Source of the DNA: Aselliscus stoliczkanus
Taxonomy: Eukaryota; Chordata; Mammalia; Chiroptera; Hipposideridae
DNA: 64,000 nucleotides
Direction of reading: 5' to 3'
NCBI GenBank assembly: GCA_033961575.1
Contig: CM066738.1
Coordinates: 98,915,478 to 98,979,477 of the forward strand
Part shown: positions 34,430 through 50,973 of the stretch, one piece after another
Position numbering within the stretch: the stretch's first letter is position 1
How the letters are laid out: each line of letters starts with the position of its first letter
The notes under the pieces: generated by a model
What the model was told of the DNA's origin: nothing
Databases searched by the model: none
Seen by the model: the letters and a program-made list of their open reading frames with translations, nothing else
Made by a program: the position numbers and the translations under genes

Positions 34430-34530
34430 CAGCAATGGTGTAGTGGAAAAACCACTGAAGTCTAGAAGCCAGTAGAACTGGACTGCAGTCCTGGTCTCAC
34501 CATACACAAAGTTCCTTACACAAGTCTGTC
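34430..34530 (+). repeat. MIR 5' fragment, + strand
   Basis: AGCAATGGTGTAGTGGAAAA, CTAGAAGCCAGTAGAACTGG and GCAGTCCTGGTCTCACC correspond to the MIR head. Confidence 0.6.
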
Positions 34531-35779
34531 TTTCTGTCCTTGTTACACAAGACTGAGTCTAATCAAAACCTGGAAAAGAAAGAGACTGTCTATCCTTGTA
34601 CCATCTCCGGGCTGTTTTACCTCTTCAGCAGTGTTTACTCTCTCCTCTATGGCTTTATCCTCACAATGGATGGGAGGCTGCTTAAACCTCCAAAGGGTAC
34701 ACATTGCCTGCCTCCAGGGCACTCGGGCTCATATCCTAGCTCTCATGATCTTCCTCATTTGCCTATCATGGAAACCCACTTTCAGGGCAATATCTAAAAA
34801 AAATTAACACAGATTGCCCATTCTATCTGCTTACCCATAAAATCAAAACAATTTTGTTGTCTGCAAACCAGGAATGCTTGGGCAGAATTGTTACCTTGTG
34901 ACTTATAAAATTCTGATGACAAAAATATGCTAGATAATTATAAGGCTCATTTACCAGTCACCTATGTGTGATCCAAGAATAAAGTCATTAAAAAACATAA
35001 TACTTTCTAATACAGAATAGTTTAATTAAATAATAGATGTTATCATCACTCAATAGTCATCCAAGTCTTTAAATGCCATCAGCCATGTGAAAGGTATAAA
35101 AAGTTGGATCCACTCCTAACTCAGTGAGCTCAAGATCTAAATTGTAAATGTGAGATATTATTATCTGAACCTCCCAGGACTGCCTTGGCACTGGGAGGAA
35201 TGGTATTTTAATCTTCGATTTAATCCTCCCTATTTTTTCCCAGATATTTATAACACAGCTGAGAAAAGGTGCTCCTGGCAGGAAGCTGGCATGCAATTTT
35301 TCAGGCTGGGAACAAATATCTAAATCAAAGAGAGGGAAAAAAAAATCCAAATGGATGAATTTGTTGAAGTTTTAGAGCTGGGCGGGGGGGAGTCTCAATA
35401 GAGTTAAAGCTCAGGTCTAGAGAGCATTGAGTGATGTCAGAGATAGGTAACTAACTGAATAACCCAAGTTCCAAGCCCCTTCTTTAATTAACCAGGTAAC
35501 ACAGGCCAAAGTTGATTTTGTTATATATGGAGTTGGTGATCACTCCACTTGAAGACGTTGCATATAAGACTCTATTACCAAACATAGAGTTGACTTTCCT
35601 GAATCGAATTTTAGAAGTCTTTGGTATTTAAATAAAACATCTCCACTGATAATAGACTAGGCCTTTTCTTTCTTTTTTGGGGGGTTGAGGATGGAATTAT
35701 GTTCTGTGTGTTTTTTTTATAATTTAAAAACATATTGTAAGTATGTAATTAAAGGACTTCAGGAAAGATATCTAAGGTG
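34531..35779. other. Unassigned non-coding sequence
   Basis: About 1.25 kb without recognised exon or repeat. A frame at 34540-34797 is short and featureless. Confidence 0.4.
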
Positions 35780-35860
35780 TTAAGTCATCTGCTTTCCCTC
35801 CAGCCCAGGTAGTCTCATGGGCTGAGACTACCTGGGCTGGAGGGAAAGCTGATGACTTAA
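35780..35860. repeat. Near-perfect 38-bp-arm inverted repeat (81-nt hairpin)
   Basis: The arms 35780-35817 and 35823-35860 are reverse complements at 37 of 38 positions, with the 5-base loop TGGGC. The left arm begins TTAAGTCATCTG and ends AGGTAGTCTCA; the right arm begins TGAGACTACCT. Pairing stops within a few bases outside the arms. The sequence matches no transposon end I know and has no TA flanks, so it is not like the MITE at 286. It may be a recent fold-back duplication, or an RNA hairpin if transcribed. Confidence 0.93.
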
Positions 35861-36124
35861 GACAGAAAGACCTAACTATTCGTTGAGCTCAGAGAACACC
35901 AATCACCTTTGTTCTACATGCAAAATTAGACAGTAGGCTCTGCTACTCAGGAAATAACAATTCATGGAACAGCTTAAAAGTGAAGGCAATCTTTGAAACA
36001 TGCAAAGATTGCACATCAGCTTCTGGCTGGCTGGGGAGCGATTGGCAACAACAGCATCCTCTGCTCAGGCCATGTAGCCCGACGGCACCCACATCCACTC
36101 AGCAGTACCATGCTGCACCCTACC
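35861..36124. other. Unassigned non-coding sequence
   Basis: Nothing recognised. Confidence 0.4.
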
Positions 36125-36560
36125 GTTATCAAGGCACTGTAATAAACACCATCTCATCTGATCTTCACTTTTTCTTTTGGGAGGAACAGGCAGAAGCTAG
36201 CTTCTCTAGAGCACAGAGCCAGATTAGCAACTGGCCTGTGGATATCTTCAAATAAATCAAATCAGTCAGAAACATGGGTCAGGGTCAAGGCTGGACTATC
36301 TCAGAATTTTAAGAGCCTTACAGGCACATGAATGCTGTGTATACACATGTCTGCAGCCTCCACTGCCCCTACAGTGGTATTTTTTGGAATCGGTAATTAA
36401 TTGCTACTCCGCTACCAATAACCAGGAACATTGAGCATTTACAATTGTCTATGCAATTTTCTAAACATATCGCATGTATTGCCTTGTTTTATTCTCATAG
36501 TAAGTGTGAAAGACACTCAGTAAATACCCATCCCTTAAATGACCTGACTTAAGTCAACTG
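36125..36560 (-). repeat. Two MIR relics, reverse strand
   Basis: One spans about 36125-36250 (AAGGCACTGTAATAAACACC, CATCTCATCTGATCTTCAC) and another about 36425-36560 (TTGAGCATTTACAATTGTC, GTATTGCCTTGTTTTATTCTC). Both are strongly diverged. Confidence 0.5.
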
Positions 36561-38599
36561 AACAGTACTGGTGATACTACTTTCTCCCTTTACAACCATA
36601 ACATCATGACCTTCATTTGACTCTAATTGGAAGTATCTGGATTTTGGGGTTGGGGGGAAAGGATGATGAAGGTTGAGTAAGACACAGTTGTACACCTCAC
36701 CAGAAGTTTGTGTTTCTTGTCCCCAGCTCTAGGAAACTCAATTCCACATTTCTTCAAGTAATAGAGCAAAGTTACAGAGCCAAGAGAGGGCCTCATCATT
36801 AGTCCAGCATAGAAATTCTTGACCCACTTGGGATACAGTTTCCCTGGAGGAATTTTCCATTGGAAAGCTTCAATGAATGTTTATTACATGTCTGCAATGT
36901 TTGACATATTCTGGTCCCATAGAAGAAACAAAATATTATCCTCAGGATCATCATTATAATAATACATATTATTCAGTGCATCATAATAATAGATACAATC
37001 TATGGCTCAGACGCCACAGATGCTAATGTCCTGTTGAACAAAAAATATGCAAGTCTGAAATCTCAGGATTGAGATCTGGGATGGAAATCAACTTTTCCCA
37101 TCAGTATGACGTAGGAGTCATCAGCTCAGAACGGAAGTTGTGTGGGAAACGTGGAAATGCACGTGACCACCCAGTCTTCCTGTTTGGACTTCATCTTATA
37201 GTTAAGGAGCCCTTCCTATCTGCTTTCCAGGTTCCTCCCACCTGGAGAACCTTACTGCTGTGTCATCGCAGCATCCCGTCTTCCCCAGCTTTCTCCTTCC
37301 TCAGCCACCATCTGGGTGATTGCCACCATGCCTTAAACAAACTCTGTTCTTATTCAGAGAGTTGCCCCTCCTTGCCTTCTCCTTTTTTATCTCATGACGT
37401 ATAAGCTCTCCATTGCCTTTACAGATCGTTGATGGATGCTATGCCATTTTCCGCAATAGAAGTATTCCCCTGCTCATCCCAAGCTCCCGCTCAAATGCTG
37501 GGGGTGACAGAGACATTTCTGAACAGCTGCTCCTGCCATTCTGCCCGAAGTTCAGAAAGAACAGCGACTCCTCAACCAAGCAGAAATGAAGAGTGCTATT
37601 GCCCTGGCCTTCTGTGCTGTCTCACACACCCACATTTGCATTAGTTCTCAGCTTGTTTCCACTCTGCCAGTTTTGTTTGCATGTCTGGCACCAGGGGTGG
37701 CTCCCAGGACTTTTTGCAACCCTCTTCTTTCACCCAGAAGGGAGGTGGACCACTCTGACCCCAACTGACTGCTGAAGGCCAACTGGCAGGTGGTGAGGGT
37801 GAAGGGAGGGTGATGACATGGCATGGTACTCCCAGTGGGCAGGGAATCAGGGCACCAGATTGGCACCCACAGTTGCAGCTTGAAACCATCAACAACAGCC
37901 AGGATCCTGGGTGCTGAACCCCCCTGCCACTCCCCACAATCTTGGAATCTTCTCAGAGTGATTTGAATACTAATGTAAAGGAAGCCTCTCAGAAGCCACA
38001 TTCAGTCTAGGAATCAGAGCTCTGAGCTCTAAATCCTCCTGTGGATTTGTGTGTCATACAGGTTCACTCCCCAAACCAACGTGAATCTCCTCAAAGATGG
38101 GGGAAAGAGCAATTGCTAGACATAGATCATGAAATGTTCTTCTGGATACCTCCCAGCTTTTGCATTGCTGTTCCAAATATATTGGGGTGCAGGGGTGCAG
38201 TTTTCAAAAGTCTCCTCCTGCCAGGAAAGGGTGGCCCCTCTCCTGCCACTGATGTTCAAGGGATTTTCACAGTGGAATCATGGAAACCATCAGGATCCCA
38301 GCTTGAAACTAAGCTTAACTTGTGGGTGAACTTCTCTCCAAGCCTAACTCCCACTCTCAGAAACTCACTTCTCCTTTCTTGAGGGAAGACGGATCCACCC
38401 CTCCTTGCGTCCACCATTCTGGACATCCACATGACCCCTCCAGGTTTTCTCTCACTCAATCATACCACAGAAACTTCCCTTTCTAATCCATTTCACCAGA
38501 TCTCCCCACACGCTACGGGCAACTTTGTGACCAAATGTCAACAGTTCTTCCCACACCTTTCCTTTTGGCACTTTAAGACAGATTCTGGACATTTCTTGT
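36561..38599. other. Unassigned non-coding sequence, moderately GC-rich
   Basis: About 2 kb with many overlapping short ORFs on both strands (for example 37069-37404 and reverse 37648-38001). None has a recognisable domain, and none dominates the opposite strand. A weak reverse L2 fragment may occur near 36865-36930. Confidence 0.4.
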
Positions 38600-39087
38600 T
38601 CGCCCCTCCAGGTCCACTCTCCACTCTTTTCCACCCTGCTCTACACCTTGGGAGGCTGTTTCTTTGAGGACAACACCAATAGCGTCCCTTGCCTGCTGGC
38701 AATGACAGTTGATAATGGGAGGTTCCAGCAGGAGATCAGAGGGTGGGAAGAGAGTGAGGTCAGAGTGTTTATTGCCCCAGTTTCATCCTCCCTTCCCCTC
38801 TCCCCCCCAATCACTGTACGTCAGATGCCTCCTTCTACTCTAGGTTACAGTTCTTGTTAGAATACCTCCTCCTTTTAAGTACTCTCTCTGGGTTCGCCGG
38901 TGCTGTTCCTCGGCTTTTTCAATCAGATTTAGGGGTGCTAATGGCTCCCTGATGTTGTTACCCTGCAACATCCCTCCTTGGCATTCCAAAACTCTTCCCA
39001 CACTTTTGTAAATATTTCCTTGATGAAACTCTTCTCAAATACCCAGTTTGAGTGTGTCATCTCTTTCCAGGACCCTGACTGATACAG
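38600..39087 (+). repeat. LTR-like interspersed repeat, family uncertain
   Basis: The end words (ACCCAGTTTGAGTGTGTCAT, CAGGACCCTGACTGATACAG) and GGGTGCTAATGGCTCCCTG, TTTGTAAATATTTCCTTGAT resemble a widespread mammalian LTR or MER repeat that ends in the same way. I cannot name it. Confidence 0.45.
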
Positions 39088-39129
39088 GAGACTTTTGCTA
39101 CACAGCAATGGAAGGTTTATGCTAATTTA

Positions 39130-39430
39130 ATTCAATTTAACTTAACAAATATTGACTGAGTGCCTACTATGTGTCAGATCCTGTTCTTTGCATTGGGGTT
39201 ATAATGGTGAACAAAACAGAAAAATGTCTGCCTTTGTAGAAATTGCATTCTAATGGAGGAAGATAAATAATTTTTTTTAAAAAGTGAGAAAACTAGATGA
39301 TATATTAGCAGGTGATTAGCACTTGAAGAAAATATGAAGCAGGCAAAGGAGAGAGGGAATGGCAGGGGTTGGCAGGCATGCAATGCAATTTTGTATACAG
39401 TGGCCAAAGATGGTCTCCATGAAAAGAGAT
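39130..39430 (-). repeat. L2 3' region, reverse strand
   Basis: ATTGACTGAGTGCCTACTAT, GTGTCAGATCCTGTTCTTTG, ATGGTGAACAAAACAGAAAA, TAGAAATTGCATTCTAATGG and AAAGATGGTCTCCATGAAAA follow the L2 3' UTR in reverse complement. Confidence 0.82.
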
Positions 39431-40039
39431 GTGGATGATAATGCAGCGTGGGCACAAAGAAATATACACAGTACATGGAATGTTGCCCTGGAAGAGTTTA
39501 CAACCAGGTTACAAAAACCAGGTTACAAACCCTCCCCAGGATCAAATTTAAGATCATAGCTCTATACAATACAGAACCAAAATTAAGATCAACATTTGCA
39601 CATTTCTAGATGATTCTCAATGATACCCAGATAATGGTTTAACAATCTCTTTTACAAGTATCTTTAGTACAAGGGTGTAGAGTGGACATGGAGATAAGCT
39701 GTCCTGACCCCGTCCTCAAAGAAGGACTTGTTGCCACAGCTATTGATAGCTCTGTCAACAGGTACCTTTCAGCTCTCAGCTCTTGCAGGGTTTGTCTTAG
39801 CCTCAGAGAACTGACTAGCCCTAGGCCATGCCCTTCAAATTGTTAAGTCAAGAAAGACACAATTGCAGATAATAGGAATCCAAAAAATAATAGTTTTGAT
39901 GGACGACATAATTAGGAATTAGCATGGTAAAATGATTAGATTTTATAAGAATAAACCCTAAGTTCTGAAAGCAGATCCAAAACAGCAAACGGTGAATCTT
40001 AGAAGCATATTGAATAAAGAAATGTAAGAGTTTTCCTTG

Positions 40040-40466
40040 GGCTGACCGAGTGGTGCATTGGTTAAGAGCTGCCTTGGGACACCAGCGCTCCTGGTTCGGA
40101 TCCCACATATGAGGGCCAGTGACACTGCCCTCTACAGCTAAGGTGGTGAACAACAGCTTCACCTGGACCCGGGCTGCTGTGAGTCCCCAGGACGGCATAG
40201 CTGCAGCCCACAGTGGGCTGCCATAGGCTACAGTGAGTGGCCGGCAGCCAGCGTGAGTGGACAGCAGTCGGTATGAGCTGCCAAGAGCCACAGTGAGCGG
40301 CCGTCCAGAGGCTGGAGACCGATCTGCCTCACCCGAGAAGAGTGCAATGATGATACCAACATGGGCCAGTGAAGTGAACATCCTCCACAACTAGACTGAA
40401 GAACAAAAGGACAGCAACTTGTCTGTTCCCCTCCCTCAATTCCCCAATAAAATCCTTTAAAAAAAA
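40040..40466 (+). mobile_element. Full-length tRNA-derived SINE, short-tail type
   Basis: Starts GGCTGACCGAGTGGTGCATT with the GGTTAAGAGCTG and GGTTCGGATCCC boxes, passes through repeated GCTGCCATAGGCTACAGTGA-type units, and ends TTCCCCAATAAAATCC plus poly(A). Perfect 14-bp duplications AAGAGTTTTCCTTG flank it at 40026-40039 and 40467-40480, direct evidence of L1-type target-primed insertion. The overlapping reverse-strand 180-codon frame is spurious. Confidence 0.95.
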
Positions 40467-40480
40467 AAGAGTTTTCCTTG

Positions 40481-41639
40481 ACAGTGGGCTCATGTGTCAG
40501 CAGCAAGCTGATAAACTTGCACAGGAATTCCTGTAGGCTTAGGTTGCATTAATGGAGGTATAACATGTGAAGAAGATATTGGTCCTGCTCAATTGTCCAC
40601 TAGTCTAATCATGGGTGGAATATCATATTCAGCTCTGGGCACCACCTGTATATAGCAAAACACAAACTATAGTATATTTAGATTAGAGGGGCCAGAATGG
40701 CAAAGTAACTCAACAGTATTCCAGAAAAGCCTGGGGTGAATAACCTGTAGAACTACAAACTTGCAACAGCTACAGTGGTGAATGAAGGCAGCTTTCAAAT
40801 CTCTGAACCACTGTTACAAAGAAGAAGAATTAGACTATGTCTCTCCCAAGAGACAAAAACCAAGACCCAGGAATGGGATCTGTACTCTACCAACAAAAAG
40901 TTAATTGAGGAACCTACCTTTAGCCAGTCATTATCTTGGCTGGCTATACTGTGCTGAGCAAAGTGGCGATTCTCTGCCCTCATTAAACTTACGATTTAGA
41001 GAAGGGACTGACATGAAACACAAAAACATGATATAAATATATATGATGAACTATGAAGGACAAGAAGAAGGTGAGGTCAGAGTTTCCTGAGGTTTTAGGA
41101 AATGATCTGTTTGATTTAATCCTTGTTTCGTATTATTCTGTTTTGTTTAGGGGCTCAAGGGACTGCAAAAACAATGTTGCTGAGGCCCCATGAGTAAATG
41201 GGAGAATGGTATGAATTTTGGGGGGAACCGATGAAGATGCTAGAACAGAAGGCCAGGGAGGGGTGTTCCTTAAGGGGTTAAAATGGGTGGTGGTCCTGTA
41301 CATGGAGAGAAATTGTTGTCTTTAGGGGAAAAATCTAAATGACTTCAGCATAGACCGGACAGAAGTAAGTAGGACCTTCATTAATTCACACTCTGATATC
41401 TTGTTATTATCTGGAGAAAAACTGGTCTAGAATACTATATAGTATCTTTAAAGAAAGTGTTTGTTGAGTCAATGAAACAAATTTGGAGGAAAGGAATTTG
41501 GAAGGGAACGATTAACCTACTTCAGAGAATACATATTTTTAAAGACTTAGGTAAAGGCCATCCTTTCAGTAGACTCCCAGCATCTCTATAATTTGAAATA
41601 AATTTCTGAAGTTCAGACTTGTCATAGATCCAAATGAGT
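40481..41639. other. Unassigned sequence with L2/L3 relics
   Basis: The part near 40610-40740 (CATATTCAGCTCTGGGCACC) looks like an L3/CR1 LINE relic. The part near 40930-41080 (GGCTATACTGTGCTGAGC, TGCCCTCATTAAACTTACG) looks like reverse-strand L2. The rest is unrecognised. Confidence 0.4.
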
Positions 41640-41990
41640 CTTTATCTCACAATCACTTATTCATTCAAAACATTTTATTTAACATTTAAAATGCGCAAGA
41701 AGCAGTGTGGGTGGCAACGATGAGTCAGAAAAGGGCTTGTACAAAAGGAACTGGAACACAGGCGGTGCCCCAACTTAAGGCCCTTGTGACAAGCGCAAAC
41801 CAAATGACTAAGGGAAACAGGGAAGGTGTTATTTGGGCTGTGCCTTGAAAGGTGGGCAATGATGGGGGATTCAGTAACAGAGAAGCAGGCATTCTAAGAA
41901 GAATCAACAGCATAAGCGTCAACAAAGTAGTGAGAGGGTTAGGAACATGGGCTGAGCCAGGAGGAATATTAAAATGTATGGGGTAGGAAC
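41640..41990 (-). repeat. L2 3' region, reverse strand
   Basis: CACTTATTCATTCAAAACAT, CTGTGCCTTGAAAGGTGGGC and AGAAGCAGGCATTCTAAGAA fit the reverse-complement L2 3' UTR and downstream part. Confidence 0.65.
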
Positions 41991-44884
41991 TAGAAAATGT
42001 TGGTAAAATATTTAGTTAATGAAAACATGAAAAGTAGAAAAATGAAAAGTTTTCCCCAAAAAGTACTTCACATATCACAGATTCATTTAATCTTGTGGCT
42101 AATCCCAGAAGGCCAACTTTCCAACCTCATGGCTTTTCATCATTACCTTGCTATGGCTTGGTCATCTGGATCAGGGCCTTGGACTTCAAGGGTCTTTCTG
42201 CCATAGTAAAGACATGGAAAATACTGACCTAATGTCCAGGTTTCTGATCATTAGACCCTGTTTTCACTCCAAGTTTCCTTTCAACTTTGAGAATGATTGT
42301 CCCTTTATAATAAAGTTTTGAACTCATCAAGGTACTCCACCAAGAATGATGTCCACCAATAGGACTCCAAGATGCCAGGTAACCCCAAAGGCCTTTATTC
42401 AGGACATAAATGTTTGAGGTTCTCCTGAATTTCCTCATGTCTACGTTCTCCTATCAATCCCAAACAACGCTGCGTACTTCCAAGGAAAATGAGAGTAGAA
42501 CCAGCTCTGGGGAATCTATACCCAGACGGGATCAAGGAAATGTGGAATCAATGGTTACACACACAAAAAAAAATCAGCAGCAGATATCACTCTTGCTACC
42601 CAGGAAGCTGGTCTACATCCTTTGGTCCAGAAATACAAGATAATATTCTTGCAAACATTCTCCCATAATATCACATCCTTTCTTTACAAACATTCGTCAA
42701 CTGTCAGTAGCTATTTCTTTTGAGCTATTTTTCCAATAGTTATCAAGGAGTTGAAATGATCTAGTCATTCTTATTCACCTTCTTAACTAACCCTACCCAC
42801 TAACAAAAAAATGACTGCTCAGGATCAATAATAAAGTGGAACTAGACCCACACAGGACAGAGTCCATGATCTTGACCTCATTGTCTCTCTGAACTAACTG
42901 AGCTTTCCAGCCTTGCTAATTAGGTAATGACTATCCAGGGTCTTGATTCACCCAGCAGTCAGTGCTCTGGCAGCCTTGTCCTTACGCCAAAGATGTCACC
43001 ATTTGTCTGGTCCTAGGAAACTCAGTGCCTGCATTTCCCTTCAAGGCCTCCTAGGGAGTTTCCCACATTGAAAGATGGTTTATATTTAACTTATCATAGC
43101 AAGTGCTTGTGAAAGATGGTGAGGTTCACAGAATAATGGACCACCTGTCATTTCTTATTAGCTAGATTGTCACATTGGAGACTTGTTATGTTATAGGGCA
43201 CTGACATTCCTTAAGTCAGACAACTGAATTATAGTTCAGTGCTATGTAGATTATTAAAATACCATTGTTCCTACGATAGGGAAACATACATAATAGCATC
43301 AAAACAGGCTTCTTACAAAATTAGCTTATTTCTAGATACTCTGTCCGTGTGTCGTTACATGGAGGCCTTTCCAGGTGTGCCTACTGCCACATCTCTTCCA
43401 CCCCCCATTCCAGGCAAACAGAAGACAGGTCACATGCTCCAACCAGCTGGCAGAGTGGACAACCTGGAGCAGAGATCTAAGAGCTCCTGTAGGCTCTTCC
43501 CCTGCACACCGCGGGGCCCAAGGAGAACCCGTGGAAAGATGGACTGATCACCGGGGAAACCTCAAGCTCCTCTGGTGGCAGCTTTTAGTATGGACATTAT
43601 CTTTCTGAAGGACACAATAACCCATGTTCATGATGATGCCGCATCTCAGGTCTCAGACCATAATGTCTCCACAACTGCACTCATGCAGAAACGAAGCATG
43701 TATTGGAAACACATAAGGAGAGAGCCATTGTGACTTTTTGTGGTATCTATCTGGTATTTACTTCCAGGATGAGCTTATTGGTGTTAACCAGAAAGGAAAC
43801 TATTAAATAATCATTAAGACCAATGTGGTAGCTTTTAAATAGCCTTGAAACTCAGGAAGGAAAACTCCTGACTCGATCCCCACTTAGACCCCACTCACTT
43901 AATTATTTCAGTTACCTGGACAACACACATAAGTGTGCATATTAGGGACTGCACACATATGTGAAGATTTTGTCTGTGTTAGCAGTATCAGCCCCTTTCT
44001 CCCCCCCACTCATCAGCAGACACTGAGTCTACTGTACCCTCACGGGGTGTCCTCAGCTCCGTCTACTGCCCCCCATCCCCGTGTAAACCCGATGGATCAT
44101 GTATTGCCATGGAAGAGCCCAGGCTTCTGGGGGTGGAGGGTGGGGGCGTATTGAGCCCAATTATAGCTCTGCCCTTCACTGACTATGAGTACAAGGGTGG
44201 ATTAGATGACATCGAAGCCCCAGCTTTGAAATGGGAATAATAATAAATGCTCCAAAGGTGCATTTCTTTCTCAAAGGTGCTTAATACATGTCATTTCCCC
44301 TCAGCCATCCTGGCCAGGCCCCTTTTGCTGGGAGCTGGACTCCTACATCCACAGCCTCTACCACGATGTGGGCTCCGGCCGTAAGTCACCAACCACAGGA
44401 ACCAAAGCCCCCTGTGACCCTGCAGGCACCTGCTGGCATTCTGTAGCCACCACATTGGACCCATTTCAATGTTGGATGTGAGCCCAGGTACAGGGCAAAG
44501 TCACCTCGGTACTTTGAGGGACTGTAACTTAAAGTCCCAGCCAATGCTACCCTATCCACCCCCATTCCCCAGCTTCCTTTGCCACCAGCCCATGCAGAAG
44601 GCCCAGAACAACTCCCTGTAGAGTCTCCAGTGAGGGATCCCTTTTACCAGATGGCACTCCCCAATGTGGGCTCTGCTGGGCCACTGGGAAGTGTATAATG
44701 TAGCGAGCAAAAACAATACAATTATGTCATTTGACTTGAGGGATAACAGTGCTTTATTACTTTCTTTTGTTGTGTGGCAAGGTCCTAATCAGAAAAAAAT
44801 AAATATAAATATCATAGAAATAGAGGAAACATCTCTATAAGGAGCCACCCAAATTCTGTCTAGTTAGGAAAAGCTATATAAAAA
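41991..44884. other. Unassigned non-coding sequence
   Basis: About 2.9 kb with no named repeat and no supported exon. A GC-richer patch at 43370-43560 contains overlapping frames (43239-43547 and 43375-43608) without a domain. The stretch from 44200 to 44700 is also GC-richer and featureless to me. Confidence 0.4.
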
Positions 44885-44895
44885 AATTAGTGGTT

Positions 44896-46240
44896 GCGGC
44901 TGTCAACCCAAAGGGTGCCCAGAGACACTCATTGAGCCTTTGGGGGTGCAGCCTGCCTTGGGACAGGCAAAAGCAAAAAGGCAGTGACTTTGTAAAAACC
45001 ACCAATCACACGTCACAACCACACTCAAGTACAGCAAACCTGCAGTGCCAGGATCACGCTAGGCATCAGGTGGCCTACTGTTCCCACAAGACGCACAGGA
45101 ATTTTTGTACAGCAGACAATCTGAAGAGAGCTTGGTGGACTTTAGCCTAGACCAGCACGGGTATTTTTGGTTTGTTTGGTTTTATTCTGTTTTGTTTTCC
45201 CTTTATTGGCTGCTTATCTTGGTTGTTTTTGGTTTTTATTTCTATTTCATTATAATCATATTGTAGTTTTAATATAGGCATATATATATATAGGTGTATA
45301 TAGGTGAATATATGTCCATATATATGGGTGTGTAGACAAATATATATATATATTTTTTCCTTTTTCTTTTTCTTTTTCTTTCTTTTCTTTTCTTTTTCCC
45401 CCACCCTCACTTTCTCTCTTATTTTATTCATTCTTCTCACTGCTATACTTTTCCTCTTTTCCTTTTTTCTGCAAATTTTATTTTTTAAATTTTTCTTACT
45501 TTTTATTATTATTTTAGTTTATTTTTTTTATTTTTTAGGGTATAGCTAATCGGTTTCTCATGTTTATTCTATTTTTATTTTAGGATATTGTATTTTATTT
45601 TGTTTCCTCTTCTGTTATTATTGAGTATGTGGTTTTTTTTTTGTTTCTGTTTTTTTTATTAATTAGTCTTATTGATATTTCTGTACAAGTTTACTGTATT
45701 TTGATGGTTTGTTTTTTTTAATTGTGCGAGCATTTGGTTTCCTTTGGTGGCTGCGGAGGTTGTTCTTGTTGATCTGTTATGCTCTAAAATCACTCTGCAG
45801 CAGTGGGTACAAACAAACAGACACAAGAATCATCATACCCGGAGGCCAACTTTAGATAAAACCAGAGCATTTCTGGGTTTGACATACAAAGTCACACCCA
45901 AAAAGAAGTTACTACAGGTACTAAGACCCATAGGGTCCAAGTTTCATCAGAGGGTCAATCCTCTCACAGCAGCTCATAAACTGCAGAAGCTGCTGATCCT
46001 CACCAGCTAATCAATCTGGGGGTCAATCCCACCTACTGACAAACCAAAAGTAATCAAAACTAAAACTTCAACAAGTGAGGCATGCGACACAAGGAACACC
46101 TCAGATACAAGCACAAGAAAATAGGGAGACTGAGTAATTCAAATATAAAGGACACACACCATATAAGTTTACCCAGAAAAGACTGAGAAATCTGGGGGAT
46201 CTATCTGTTATATTGAAGCAAACACAAAGAGTAAGCCAGA
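44896..46240 (+). promoter_or_regulatory. L1 5' UTR (promoter region)
   Basis: Starts GCGGCTGTCAACCCAAAGGG, has a T-rich middle (about 45155-45740, with TATATATA near 45280-45355 and a long CTTTTTCTTT tract), then an A-rich approach to ORF1. Known L1 5' UTRs act as internal polymerase II promoters; that role here is by family. An open frame of 88 codons (45744-46010) lies in the UTR and is probably fortuitous. Confidence 0.75.
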
Positions 46241-47119
46241 ATGGGGAGACAAAGAAACATAACACAAATAAAAGAACAGAAGAAACTTCCTGAATCAGTG
46301 GAAATAGAGGAAATAGAGGTAACCAACCTATCGGAGACAGAATTCAGAACACTGATTATTAGAATGTTCAAGGAGATTAATGAAAATATAAAGAAGGATA
46401 GAGAAATCATGAAAAGCAACCAGCTAGAACTTAAGAACACAATTAATGAATTAAATAACAAACTTGATGGAATCACTAGCAGACTGGATGAAGCAGAAAA
46501 TCGAATCAGTGACTTAGAAGACAAAATAGCAGAGATCACCCATGCGGTACAACAAAAAGAAAAAAGAATGAAAAACATGGAAAATGGTTTAAAGAGAGCT
46601 GGGGGACAACATCAGACGCAATAACCTAAGGGTCATTGGAGTACCAGAAGGAGAAGAGAGGGAGCAAGGGATTGAGAATATATTTGAAGTAATAATGTCT
46701 GAAAACTTCCCTAACCTGGCAAAGGACATTGAAATACAAGCCCAGGAAGTGCAGAGAGTTCCAAACAGGATGATTCCAAACAGGCCCACTCCAAGACACA
46801 TTATAGTGAAAATGGCAAGGGTTAAGGACAAGACAGAATCCTTAAAGCAGCAAGGAAAGGCAGCAAGTTACTTACAAAGGGTACCCCCATAAGATTATCA
46901 GCTGACTTTTCTACAGAAACTTTGCAGGCCAGAAGAGAGTGGCAGGAGGTTTTCAAAGTGATGAAAAATAAAGGCCTACAACCAAGATTGCTGTATCCAA
47001 CAAGGTTATCATTTAAAATCGAAGGCGAGATAAGGAGCTTTGCAGAAAAAAATAAGTTAAGGGAATTCATTACCACCAAGCCAGCTTTGCAGGAAATGCT
47101 AAAGGGCTTCTTTAAGTAG
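46241..47119 (+). pseudogene. L1 ORF1 (RNA-binding chaperone), frameshifted
   Basis: The 879-bp span equals about 293 codons, normal for L1 ORF1p. The first 127 codons (start MGRQRNITQIKEQ) include a coiled coil (heptad-like ELNNKLDGITSRLDEAENRI). An extra base near 46600 shifts the frame. The RRM-like centre (VIGVPEGEE, VQRVPNRMIPNRPTPRH) lies in a second frame. A missing base near 46872 returns to the first frame for the C-terminal domain (MKNKGLQPRLLYPTRLSFK), ending at 47119. ORF1p coats L1 RNA in cytoplasmic particles; this copy would give only a truncated coiled-coil peptide. Confidence 0.92.
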
Positions 47120-47163
47120 AAGAGAAAAACAACCTATGAAAGACTACGAACACAAATAAGAAA

Positions 47164-50973
<3,810 letters not shown>

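Noticed and set aside
39848..40390. 180-codon reverse-strand frame (and similar ones at 33655-34050, 51932-52345 and 58046-58350)
   Set aside because: They lie on the antisense strand of SINE copies, which are GC-rich and poor in stops.
45744..46010. 88-codon frame in the L1 5' UTR as a possible extra L1 protein
   Set aside because: It is in sense, unlike primate ORF0, and nothing supports translation; comparison with other copies of this L1 would be needed.
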